Below the pieces are notes generated by a model. That model was not told the DNA's origin. It saw only the letters and a program-made list of their open reading frames with translations, and ran no database searches. The translations under genes and the position numbers were made by a program. A stretch of DNA of 64,000 nucleotides. Source: Clavibacter tessellarius (GTDB lineage: Bacteria > Actinomycetota > Actinomycetes > Actinomycetales > Microbacteriaceae). The stretch is from the NCBI RefSeq assembly GCF_001618005.1, contig NZ_LQXA01000051.1, forward strand, positions 1 through 64,000, in the 5' to 3' direction. This document shows, in pieces, positions 8,089 to 15,558 of this stretch (the first letter of the stretch is position 1; each line of letters starts with the position of its first letter).

Positions 8089-11022
8089 ATGCAGCGACTC
8101 AGCGAGGAGAGCTTGGAAACGCTCATCGTCACCCAGATGAGCGGGGATGGCTGGACCGCGGGGGCACCTGGCGACTACGTCGCTTCCTACGGGATCGATC
8201 TGGAACACTTCGTTAAGTTCATCGAGACAACCCAACCCGATCTCGTCGACTCGCTCGGGCTCATGTCCGAGACTCCCACGCGCCATAAGTTTCTGGCTCG
8301 GCTCCAGGGTGAGATCACGCGGCGAGGTGTCGTCCACGTCTTGCGAAACGGCATCGACCATCACGGTGACCATCTTGATCTCTATTACCCGACACCTGTG
8401 GATGGGAATTCAGAGGCTGCTGGGCATTTCGCCGCGAACCGGTTCGTCATCACGCGGCAGGTGCATCACAGCGTCAGTAACCCAGGCGATGCCGTCGACC
8501 TTGTGGCGTTCGTCAACGGTCTGCCCATCTTTACGTTTGAGTTGAAGAACAACATCACGAATCAAACGGTGCAAGACGCGGTGCAGCAGTACCAGCGCGA
8601 CCGGGATCCTCGTGAGTTGCTGTTCGCGTTCGGCCGGACGATTGCACACTTCGCCCTGGATGATCAGCGCGCGCGATTCTGCACCGAGCTCAAGGGTGCT
8701 TCATCGTGGTTCTTGCCGTTCGACCAAGGATTCAACGATGGTGCGGGTAACCCGCCGAATCCCGATGGAGTCATGACGGACTACCTGTGGCGGCGAGTGC
8801 TCGCGCCGCAGAGCCTCGCCGGGATCATCGAGAACTATGCGCAGATCGTGGTTGAAAAGAGCCAGAAGACTGGCAAGAAGGTCTCCAAGGCGATCTTCCC
8901 TCGGTATCACCAGCTCGATGTCGTGCGCCGACTCCTGTCCGATGTCGAGGCCAACGGTGCTGGTCGTCGCTATCTCATTCAACACTCGGCTGGCAGCGGC
9001 AAGTCAAACTCGATTGCCTGGCTGACTCACCAGCTCACCGAGGCCTCACATGATGGCAAGATCGCCTTCGACTCGATCATCGTCGTCACCGACCGCATCA
9101 TCCTTGACAGCCAGCTCACGCAGACCATCAAATCGTTCCTGCAGGTGGGGTCGACTGTGGTGCATGCGGACCGATCCGGAGATCTACGCCGCGCGATCAC
9201 CGCAGGCAAGAAGATCATCGTCACTACGGTGCAGAAGTTCCCGTACATCCTGGATGACATCGGTACGGACCACCGTGACCGCACATTTGCCATCGTCATC
9301 GACGAGGCGCACTCATCACAAGGATCGAAGACCTCAGCGGCCGTCTCACGTGCACTTGCAGGTGTCGAAACCAACGAGGACGACACCGTCGAGGACCGGA
9401 TCAACCGGATTATTGAGGGCAAGAAGCTGCTGACGAACGCGAGCTACTTCGCTTTCACGGCGACACCGAAAAACAAGACGCTCCAGATGTTCGGCGAGCC
9501 GGTGCCCAATGCCGAAGGAGGCACGAGCTTCCGCCCATTCCACTCGTACACGATGAAGCAGGCGATCCAGGAGGGGTTCATTACGGATGTCCTCTCAAAC
9601 TACACGCCGGTCGGCAGCTACTACAAGCTGATGAAGACCGTGGAGGACGATCCCGAGTTCGATGCGAAGCGCGCCTCGAAGAAGCTTCGCGCCTATGTCG
9701 AGGGCAACGAGCACGCCATCGCTCAGAAGACCGACATCATGGTCGAGCACTTCCTCGCCCAGGTGGTCGCGAAGCGCAAGATCGGCGGCCAGGCGAGGGC
9801 AATGGTCGTGACGTCCTCGATTGCGCGATGCATCGAGTACTTCCATGCAATCCGTGACGCGCTCGGAGCACGAAAGAGCCCGTACCGGGCGATCGTCGCT
9901 TTCTCCGGTGAACATGAATACAAGGGCCTGAAAGTCACCGAAGCGAGCTTAAACGGCTTCCCGTCCAACGCGATCGCCGAGCAGGTGAAGACCGATCCCT
10001 ATCGGATCCTTGTTGTCGCGAACAAGTTCCAGACCGGGTACGACGAGCCGCTACTGCACACGATGTACGTCGACAAGATGCTCTCCGGTGTGTTGGCCGT
10101 GCAGACCTTGTCGCGGCTTAATCGGGCACACCCCGCGAAGCACGACACGTTCGTCCTGGACTTTGCCAATGATGCCGATGAGATCCAGCGCGCTTTCGAG
10201 CCCTACTACCGCACGACCGTACTGTCTGAAGAGACGGACGCCAACAAACTGCACGATCTGGTCAACGATCTCGACGCGTTTGGCATTTACGCGCCTGAGC
10301 GAGTCGATGAGTTCGTCAATCGGTATCTGGCGGGGGAGAGGCGCGATCGCCTTGACCCGCTGCTGGACATTAGCGTCGCTGAGTACATCGAACTCCCCGA
10401 CGAAGACGACCAGGTGATGTTCAAGGGAAACGCTAAGGCCTTCCTCCGCGCCTACAATTTCCTCTCCACCGTCCTGCCTTACGGCAGCAGTGAGTGGGAG
10501 AAACGATCGATATTCCTTGACCACCTGGTGCCCAAGCTGCCGGCCCCCAAGGAGGAGGATCTCTCCGCGGGAATCCTTGAGAACATCGACCTGGAGTCGT
10601 ATCGCGCTGAAAAGCTCAACGCGATGAAGATCGTGCTAGATGACGAAGACGGCACTGTCGCCCCGGTCCCGGCCGCCAGCGGAGGGCACCTCACAGACCC
10701 AGAACTCGAGAGGCTCTCAGTGATCGTCAGGAGCTTCAACGATCACTTCGGCAACATCGAGTGGAACGACGCCGATCGCGTTGAGCGCTTCATCACCGAG
10801 GAGATTCCGAGGCTAGTCTCCGAGGACGAGGCCTACAAAAACGCGCAGGCTAATGACGACCCGGTGAATGCTCGCGTTGAGAGCGACCGGGCTCTAAGCC
10901 AAGTTATGCTGCGCCTCATCTCAGATGACACTCAGCTCTTCAAGGAGTTCCAGGACAACGGCAGCTTCAAGCAGTGGCTCGCTGGTGCAGTGTTTAAGGC
11001 GACGTACCGAAAGAGCGCATGA
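8089..11022 (+). CDS. hsdR: Type I restriction endonuclease subunit HsdR
   Basis: Motor and nuclease subunit that translocates DNA and cuts unmethylated DNA at a distance. The 977-residue protein has an N-terminal PD-(D/E)xK nuclease domain (DAVDLVAFVNGLPIFTFELK, with the D and ExK residues visible), then a superfamily 2 helicase: Walker A SAGSGKSNSIAWL, DEAH box VIDEAHSSQGS, motif III FAFTATPKNKT, motif VI region QTLSRLNRAHP, and a C-terminal helical domain. GAGGAG at 8078-8083 is placed five bases before ATG 8089; the in-frame GTG at 8083 would lie inside that site, so 8089 is preferred. It overlaps no more than a few bases with the hsdS end. The gene looks full length and functional. Confidence 0.94.
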   Translation: MQRLSEESLETLIVTQMSGDGWTAGAPGDYVASYGIDLEHFVKFIETTQPDLVDSLGLMSETPTRHKFLARLQGEITRRGVVHVLRNGIDHHGDHLDLYYPTPVDGNSEAAGHFAANRFVITRQVHHSVSNPGDAVDLVAFVNGLPIFTFELKNNITNQTVQDAVQQYQRDRDPRELLFAFGRTIAHFALDDQRARFCTELKGASSWFLPFDQGFNDGAGNPPNPDGVMTDYLWRRVLAPQSLAGIIENYAQIVVEKSQKTGKKVSKAIFPRYHQLDVVRRLLSDVEANGAGRRYLIQHSAGSGKSNSIAWLTHQLTEASHDGKIAFDSIIVVTDRIILDSQLTQTIKSFLQVGSTVVHADRSGDLRRAITAGKKIIVTTVQKFPYILDDIGTDHRDRTFAIVIDEAHSSQGSKTSAAVSRALAGVETNEDDTVEDRINRIIEGKKLLTNASYFAFTATPKNKTLQMFGEPVPNAEGGTSFRPFHSYTMKQAIQEGFITDVLSNYTPVGSYYKLMKTVEDDPEFDAKRASKKLRAYVEGNEHAIAQKTDIMVEHFLAQVVAKRKIGGQARAMVVTSSIARCIEYFHAIRDALGARKSPYRAIVAFSGEHEYKGLKVTEASLNGFPSNAIAEQVKTDPYRILVVANKFQTGYDEPLLHTMYVDKMLSGVLAVQTLSRLNRAHPAKHDTFVLDFANDADEIQRAFEPYYRTTVLSEETDANKLHDLVNDLDAFGIYAPERVDEFVNRYLAGERRDRLDPLLDISVAEYIELPDEDDQVMFKGNAKAFLRAYNFLSTVLPYGSSEWEKRSIFLDHLVPKLPAPKEEDLSAGILENIDLESYRAEKLNAMKIVLDDEDGTVAPVPAASGGHLTDPELERLSVIVRSFNDHFGNIEWNDADRVERFITEEIPRLVSEDEAYKNAQANDDPVNARVESDRALSQVMLRLISDDTQLFKEFQDNGSFKQWLAGAVFKATYRKSA

Positions 11023-11131
11023 CAAAGGGGCGTAAGGGGTTGAGTCGTCAAGTCGCATTATGGGATGTCACTCTCGGTCGCACCCCGACTACACGTGCGT
11101 CCTGGACTCCCGCGCGAGTTGTGAATCCCGT

Positions 11132-11839
11132 ATGAGTAACAGCGCTGGCGTGAGAACCCGCCGCGAGGAGGAGATCGCGTTCCTTGTCATGGAACAGGTT
11201 CTTGGTGTCGATATTCAGCTCGCCGATGCCAATGGCGCGGACAAGATGCCCGACGGCGTTTGGGTGAGTCGCGATGGCCAAACCCGGTGCATCGTCGAGA
11301 TAACGTCACCCCCGGCCGACCGCCTGATGGCTAAATGGGCGAAGGCGAAGCGAGAAGGGCGACCACAGGCAGAGAGCGGGTCAATACCTCTGCGGCGGAA
11401 CGAGCTCGCTGATGTCTGCGTCGAGTTGCTCGCGACGGACTGGGCAGTTGGGAACATAAATAAGCTGCAAGCACAACGGGCCGACGAGCGACACCTCTTC
11501 CTGTTCGGACGAGGGCACTATATCCAGCACTACTTTTGTCGCCTTTCCGACCCGTATGAGGATGGATCTCCTGAATCTGTCTCAAACCTTGTCCTACCCG
11601 ACGGTATTTCCGATGTCTGGTTCAGAGGCCGAGCCCCACGCAAACCCGGTCAGCTGTTGGGACCCATTGAGGTCTACCTAGCGCGATACAGCGCGGGACC
11701 CGGCTGGCAGCGCTATGTGGTGGAGATTGAAGAGCAAGACCTTCCCTCTCCTGCCTCTGGCATAGCGGACGACCCGGTGCCAGCCCGGATGCGGCACACG
11801 AAAGATCGAACAACCGTCGGCGTGATGGTTGACCCCTAG
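11132..11839 (+). CDS. Uncharacterised protein with a PD...ExT motif, at the end of the restriction island
   Basis: I do not recognise a named family. The 235-residue product has no signal peptide or membrane segment. Near residues 35-60 it reads DKMPDGVWVSRDGQTRCIVE followed by IT: a proline-aspartate, then two strands and an acidic residue, the layout of a PD-(D/E)xK nuclease core but with threonine where the catalytic lysine should be. This could be a degenerate nuclease fold, a non-catalytic relative, or coincidence. The ATG at 11132 is preferred over 11060 because the intervening 24 residues look non-coding. It lies 109 bases after hsdR on the same strand and shares the island's AT-richer composition, so it may be an accessory defence gene or passenger. 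Confidence 0.7.
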   Translation: MSNSAGVRTRREEEIAFLVMEQVLGVDIQLADANGADKMPDGVWVSRDGQTRCIVEITSPPADRLMAKWAKAKREGRPQAESGSIPLRRNELADVCVELLATDWAVGNINKLQAQRADERHLFLFGRGHYIQHYFCRLSDPYEDGSPESVSNLVLPDGISDVWFRGRAPRKPGQLLGPIEVYLARYSAGPGWQRYVVEIEEQDLPSPASGIADDPVPARMRHTKDRTTVGVMVDP

Positions 11840-11948
11840 GGCTCGGTCGGGTTCCAAGATCGTTCGCAGTACCGACGCATTTAGAGCGTGCGAGCCAGGA
11901 CGGTGAACCGTCCATAGATCCGACACGGTGTGTTGTGGTCAACATTGT

Positions 11949-12080
11949 GCGGATCTCGTTGAGGGCTTCGGCACCTCGAACGGGCGTTGGATGAACCTGC
12001 AGAGCAACTACGAGCTGCGGCTCCAGCGGCGGGCGCTGCACGACAGGATCGCCGAGATCGTGCCCCTGCGCGTCGCCTGA
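11949..12080 (+). pseudogene. C-terminal remnant of a HigA-like antitoxin
   Basis: An open frame ending at TGA 12078-12080 encodes about 43 residues including EGFGTSNGRWMNLQSNYEL and ending IVPLRVA. The pattern GTS-x4-W-x-NLQ-x2-Y-x-L is the hallmark of the region following the helix-turn-helix in HigA-type (XRE family) addiction antitoxins. The helix-turn-helix itself is missing: upstream the frame degenerates and meets a stop near 11904. I infer that the island's arrival or a deletion removed the 5' part of a higBA module and any toxin gene. It lies directly between the island and the SCO1664-type gene, which runs in the opposite direction. Confidence 0.6.
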
Positions 12081-12090
12081 CGCCGAGTCC

Positions 12091-12858
12091 TCAGAACAAC
12101 GGCCAGGGAACAGCGGAGGACTGGCCGACGGGAGGCGGGAAGCGCGCCTCCGAGCGCAGGCGCGTGCAACGAGCGTGCAACGCCTCAAGTTCCTTAGCCG
12201 TCAGCAGCCCCGCCAGCTCCTGCGCCAGATCCCCGTCGAGTGCCGTGAGCACCCGGTCGATCCCGGAGAGCTCCTCCGCGGTCAGCGCCTCCCCGACCCA
12301 CCCCCACAGCACCGTCCGCAGCTTGTGCTCCTGGTGGAACGTCAGGCCGTGGTCCACGCCGAAGCGGTGGCCGTCGGGCATCGCGAGCACGTGGTAGCCC
12401 TTGCGGTCGGCGTTGTTGGCGATCACGTCGAAGACGGCCATGCGGCGGAGGGCGGGGGAGTCCTCGTGGATCAGGGTGACCGAGCGGCCGTCCTCGTCCT
12501 CGCCGCCGAGCACCGTCCGGTAGCCGGTCTCCGGGATGTCGGCCGCGGGGATCAGGTCGACGGCGTCCTGGTCGGGATCCTCGTCCTGCCAGAGCTGCAC
12601 CATGCCCTCGCCGAGGGGGCCGTCGCGGATCCACGTGCGCGGGACGACGTTCCAGCCGAGCGCCTCGGACACCCGGTACGCGGCGACCTCGCGGTCGGCC
12701 AGCCTGCCGTCGGGGAAGTCCCAGAGCGGGTTCTCGCCGTCGACGGGCTTGTAGACGACCTCCACGTCGCCGACGGTGCCGAGGAACGTCGCGTTCGACG
12801 CGGTGCGGATGCGGCCGGTGAGGGTGAGCTCGGCGGTCACGAGGTCCGTCTCGGACAT
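12091..12858 (-). CDS. SCO1664-family protein (PI3/4-kinase-like fold)
   Basis: A conserved actinobacterial protein of unknown role, 255 residues, related in sequence pattern to phosphatidylinositol 3/4-kinase-like or HipA-like kinases. Visible features are a VVYKPVDGENPLWDFPDG segment (candidate ATP-binding lysine), DVIANNADRKGYHVL (catalytic loop-like N and D residues) and FGVDHGLTFH (metal-binding D-x-G-like). The start ATG at 12858 shares one base with the stop of the DUF3090 gene upstream, so translation is probably coupled. In many actinobacteria this gene, DUF3090 and a histidine phosphatase travel together, often near mycothiol genes. Substrate unknown; kinase activity is inference. 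Confidence 0.85.
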   Translation of the reverse strand: MSETDLVTAELTLTGRIRTASNATFLGTVGDVEVVYKPVDGENPLWDFPDGRLADREVAAYRVSEALGWNVVPRTWIRDGPLGEGMVQLWQDEDPDQDAVDLIPAADIPETGYRTVLGGEDEDGRSVTLIHEDSPALRRMAVFDVIANNADRKGYHVLAMPDGHRFGVDHGLTFHQEHKLRTVLWGWVGEALTAEELSGIDRVLTALDGDLAQELAGLLTAKELEALHARCTRLRSEARFPPPVGQSSAVPWPLF

Positions 12859-13412
12859 CACTCGTCGGGGAAGGTGTGGACGTGCCCGTCGGGGTCGATG
12901 GGGTAGCCGCAGATCGCGCAGATCGGGCGGCCGGCGCCGACGATCTCGTGGGTGCGCTTCGCGAACGCGCGGGCTGCGCCGACGGGCATCCGCACCACGA
13001 GCATCTCGGTGTCGTCCGCGTCGTCGTCGGTGGGCAGGTCGAAGTCGTCGCTGTCGTCGTCCTCCGCGAGGGGGTATGCCTCCATGACGATCTGCGCCGT
13101 CGTCGGATCCCAGCCGAGGCCCATGGCGCCGGTGCGCCAGCGCTCGTCGACCTCCTCGAGCGGGTCGTTGTCGACGAGCTCCGGAGGCGTGCTCGTGGGG
13201 ACGCTGAAGGGGTTGCCCTCGACGGTGACGAGCTGGTCGAGGATCTCGTCGATCTTCTCCGCGAGGAGGGAGGACTGCTGCTTCTCGAGGGCGATGGTCA
13301 CCAGCTGGGGGCCGGAGCGCACCTGGAAGTAGAAGGTGCGGGCGCCCGGGAGGCCGATGGTGCCGACCACGGCCCGGTCGGGCCAGTCGAATTCGAGGGC
13401 TCGTGTGGGCAT
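12858..13412 (-). CDS. DUF3090 family protein
   Basis: Conserved actinobacterial family without known biochemical function, 184 residues. The N-terminus reads FDWPDRAVVGTIGLPGARTF and the middle carries an acidic low-complexity stretch of Asp residues around 120-140. The C-terminus has CAICGYPIDPDGHVHTF, a CxxC plus histidines that could bind zinc. It is the middle gene of a three-gene set, 23 bases downstream of the histidine phosphatase and overlapping the SCO1664-type gene by one base. A TAGAGT hexamer ends six bases before its ATG with no ribosome site, so it may also be transcribed on its own from a leaderless promoter. Confidence 0.88.
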   Translation of the reverse strand: MPTRALEFDWPDRAVVGTIGLPGARTFYFQVRSGPQLVTIALEKQQSSLLAEKIDEILDQLVTVEGNPFSVPTSTPPELVDNDPLEEVDERWRTGAMGLGWDPTTAQIVMEAYPLAEDDDSDDFDLPTDDDADDTEMLVVRMPVGAARAFAKRTHEIVGAGRPICAICGYPIDPDGHVHTFPDE

Positions 13413-13418
13413 GCCTCC

Positions 13419-13424
13419 ACTCTA
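13419..13424 (-). promoter_or_regulatory. Putative -10 hexamer of the DUF3090 gene (leaderless)
   Basis: On the minus strand TAGAGT ends six bases before the ATG at 13412. Same spacing as at several other genes in this window. Confidence 0.4.
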
Positions 13425-13435
13425 GGCGCGGTGGA

Positions 13436-14128
13436 TCACGGCGTCGCGTGCCCGGCGCCGCCGCCCACGGGAGCGTCACCGGATCCGACGGCCGCGGCCA
13501 GCCAGGAGAGGTCGCCCGCGTCGCTGTTGGTGGCGTGGACGGTGGGCCGGCTCGCGCCGTAGCGCACGATCGAGACGGACGCCGGGCCCACGTCGATGCG
13601 CTGGAAGAGGTCGAGGTGCGTGCCGAGCGCGTCGGCGAGGATCGACTTGATCACGTCGCCGTGGCTGACCGCGACCCACACGGCGCCCGGCCCGTGCTCG
13701 GCCTCGATCGCGGCGTCGTGGCGGCGGATCGCGGCGACCGCGCGCGCCTGCATCCCGGCCATCGACTCGCCGCCCGGGAAGACGACCGACGACGGGTGCG
13801 ACTGCACGCGCGACCAGAGGTCCTCCTTCGCGAGGTCGGCGAGGGAGCGGCCCTGCCAGTCGCCGTAGTCGCACTCGGTGAGGTCGGGGTCGACGGGTTG
13901 GGCGGGCTTCCCCGTCTGCCGGTCGAGGATCCGCTGCGCGGTCTCCCAGCAGCGCTGCAGCGGGCTGGACACGACGGCCGCCAGCGGCAGCGCGGCGAGC
14001 CGGTCGGCGGTGCGGTCGGCCTGCTCGCGTCCGGTGTCGTCGAGGTCGACGCCGGGGGTGCGCCCCGCCAGGATCCCGGTCGCGTTCGCTGTGGTGCGTC
14101 CGTGCCGCACGAGGATCACTGTCGCCAT
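13436..14128 (-). CDS. Histidine phosphatase family protein (MSMEG_4193-type phosphomutase-like)
   Basis: Member of the branch-2 phosphoglycerate mutase / histidine phosphatase superfamily, 230 residues. The catalytic motif LVRHGRTTANATG is at the N-terminus, the second arginine region and SSPLQRCWETA near 60, the catalytic acidic region ECDYGDWQGRSL near 85-95, and AVSHGDVIKSIL supplies the second histidine. It therefore probably hydrolyses or transfers a phosphate on a small molecule, with a phosphohistidine intermediate; the substrate is unknown. It is first in the conserved trio with DUF3090 and the SCO1664-type gene. A TAGGCT hexamer six bases 5' of ATG 14128 suggests a leaderless transcript. 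Confidence 0.9.
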   Translation of the reverse strand: MATVILVRHGRTTANATGILAGRTPGVDLDDTGREQADRTADRLAALPLAAVVSSPLQRCWETAQRILDRQTGKPAQPVDPDLTECDYGDWQGRSLADLAKEDLWSRVQSHPSSVVFPGGESMAGMQARAVAAIRRHDAAIEAEHGPGAVWVAVSHGDVIKSILADALGTHLDLFQRIDVGPASVSIVRYGASRPTVHATNSDAGDLSWLAAAVGSGDAPVGGGAGHATP

Positions 14129-14134
14129 GCGGCC

Positions 14135-14140
14135 AGCCTA
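14135..14140 (-). promoter_or_regulatory. Putative -10 hexamer of the histidine phosphatase gene (leaderless)
   Basis: On the minus strand TAGGCT ends six bases before the ATG at 14128; there is no Shine-Dalgarno. Confidence 0.4.
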
Positions 14141-14177
14141 GGGACACGGGCTGGCCGCGGGGCGCAGGGAGCGGGCC

Positions 14178-15443
14178 TCACGCCGGAGGGCGGCTCGGTC
14201 CGTCGTGCGCTCCGATCCGCGTGCCGGTGGTCGCGGCGGCGACCAGCGCGGCGGTCCCGGCCGCGACCATCGACAGCACCGTGATGCCGGGCAGCCACGC
14301 AGACGCGACGAGTCCGCTCACCGGGGACGCGAGCAGGACGCCCGCGTAGATGCCCGTCATGTAGGCGCCGGTGGTCCAGCCGACGCGCTCCGGGCTGAAG
14401 GACTGCACCCAGCTGAGCCCCACGGCGGCGAAGAGGCCGTAGTAGCCGCCCTCGAGGACGCTCGCGAGCGCGGCGAGGGCCCATCCGTCGGCCAGGAGGT
14501 AGGTGCCGTACGCGATCACCGCCATCGACGAGCAGAGGAGCAGGGCGACGCGCGGGCTGCATCGCGCGAGGACCTCGGGGGCGAGCAGGATGGCGACCAT
14601 CTCGACGGCCGCCTTGATCGCGATGACGCTGCCGATCCCGCTCTCGGGCACGGCGGCGTGGGCCTCGAGCAGCAGCGGCAGCGACGTGGTCGTCGCGATG
14701 TGCGCGAATGACAGCAGGAAGACCAGCGCCACCGCCGCGCGCACGCGGCGTCGGACGGGGAGGCCCGGTGCGACCGACCGACTGGTCTCCTTCCGCGCTG
14801 CGGGGCCGGGGCCGTCGGTGGGGCCGACTTCCAGGCAACGCCGGGCCGACAGCAGCAGCGCGAGCGCGACCAGGGCGGACGCGCTGACCGCGACGAGCGA
14901 CGTCTCGGCGTTCGCGGAGCCCACCAGGGCGAACGAGCCGGCGGGGCCGAGCACCCACCCCGCCGAAGTGGCGAGCCGGAGGGCGGAGTTGGACCTCGTG
15001 AGGTCGCGTCCCGCAGCGACCGCCGCACGTCGGCCCATGGCGTAGAACACCGGTACCGTGGCCCCGCCCGTGGCCAGAGCGGGGACGACCAGGACCAGGA
15101 ACACCGGATCCCGCAACGCGCCGATGGCCGCGACGCCCGCGACGACCTGGGCTGCCCCGCCGACGGCGCACAGGAGCACCGCGGATGTGCCGCGGTCGAC
15201 GAGCGCGGAGGCGCGGCGGTTCAGGAGGATCGTGATCGCGGTGACGGCGAAGGAGTACAGGCCGACCTCCCACAGCTGCCACCCCATCCGCGTCGCGAGC
15301 AGGTACGGCAGGAGCGGCACCATCGCGGAGTTCGCCACGACGGCCGACGCCAGCAGCGGGGGCACCAGCCGGTGGTCGGTCGTGCGCGGATCGGACGTCG
15401 TCGGTCCTCCGGCGCCAACCTGGACGCGCCCGCGTGTGCGCAC
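14178..15443 (-). CDS. Major facilitator superfamily transporter (sugar-efflux-like)
   Basis: A 421-residue integral membrane protein with about twelve hydrophobic segments and the expected long cytoplasmic loop near the middle (about 205-235, rich in Arg, Pro and Lys). The conserved LLNRRASALVDRG after segment two matches the loop 2-3 motif of MFS carriers, and overall layout resembles SetA-type sugar efflux proteins. Substrate cannot be assigned. The start is a GTG at 15443 with TAACAT six bases before it and no ribosome-binding site; the first 25 residues are polar. It lies upstream of, and on the same strand as, the histidine phosphatase, about 50 bases away. Confidence 0.85.
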   Translation of the reverse strand: MRTRGRVQVGAGGPTTSDPRTTDHRLVPPLLASAVVANSAMVPLLPYLLATRMGWQLWEVGLYSFAVTAITILLNRRASALVDRGTSAVLLCAVGGAAQVVAGVAAIGALRDPVFLVLVVPALATGGATVPVFYAMGRRAAVAAGRDLTRSNSALRLATSAGWVLGPAGSFALVGSANAETSLVAVSASALVALALLLSARRCLEVGPTDGPGPAARKETSRSVAPGLPVRRRVRAAVALVFLLSFAHIATTTSLPLLLEAHAAVPESGIGSVIAIKAAVEMVAILLAPEVLARCSPRVALLLCSSMAVIAYGTYLLADGWALAALASVLEGGYYGLFAAVGLSWVQSFSPERVGWTTGAYMTGIYAGVLLASPVSGLVASAWLPGITVLSMVAAGTAALVAAATTGTRIGAHDGPSRPPA

Positions 15444-15449
15444 CCCGAC

Positions 15450-15455
15450 ATGTTA
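15450..15455 (-). promoter_or_regulatory. Putative -10 hexamer of the MFS gene (leaderless)
   Basis: On the minus strand TAACAT ends six bases before the GTG at 15443. Confidence 0.35.
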
Positions 15456-15558
15456 GGGACGGAGCCCCCGCACGGGGGCGTCGGCGGGCAGTCTTCCCGC
15501 GGAGTTCATCTGACGGCGAGGGAGTCCCGCGGCGCGGTGCGCTGCCGGCGTCGACGCC

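Noticed and set aside
4449-12090. Search for tRNA, integrase or direct-repeat attachment sites flanking the island
   Set aside because: None could be recognised by eye; reported only as absence.
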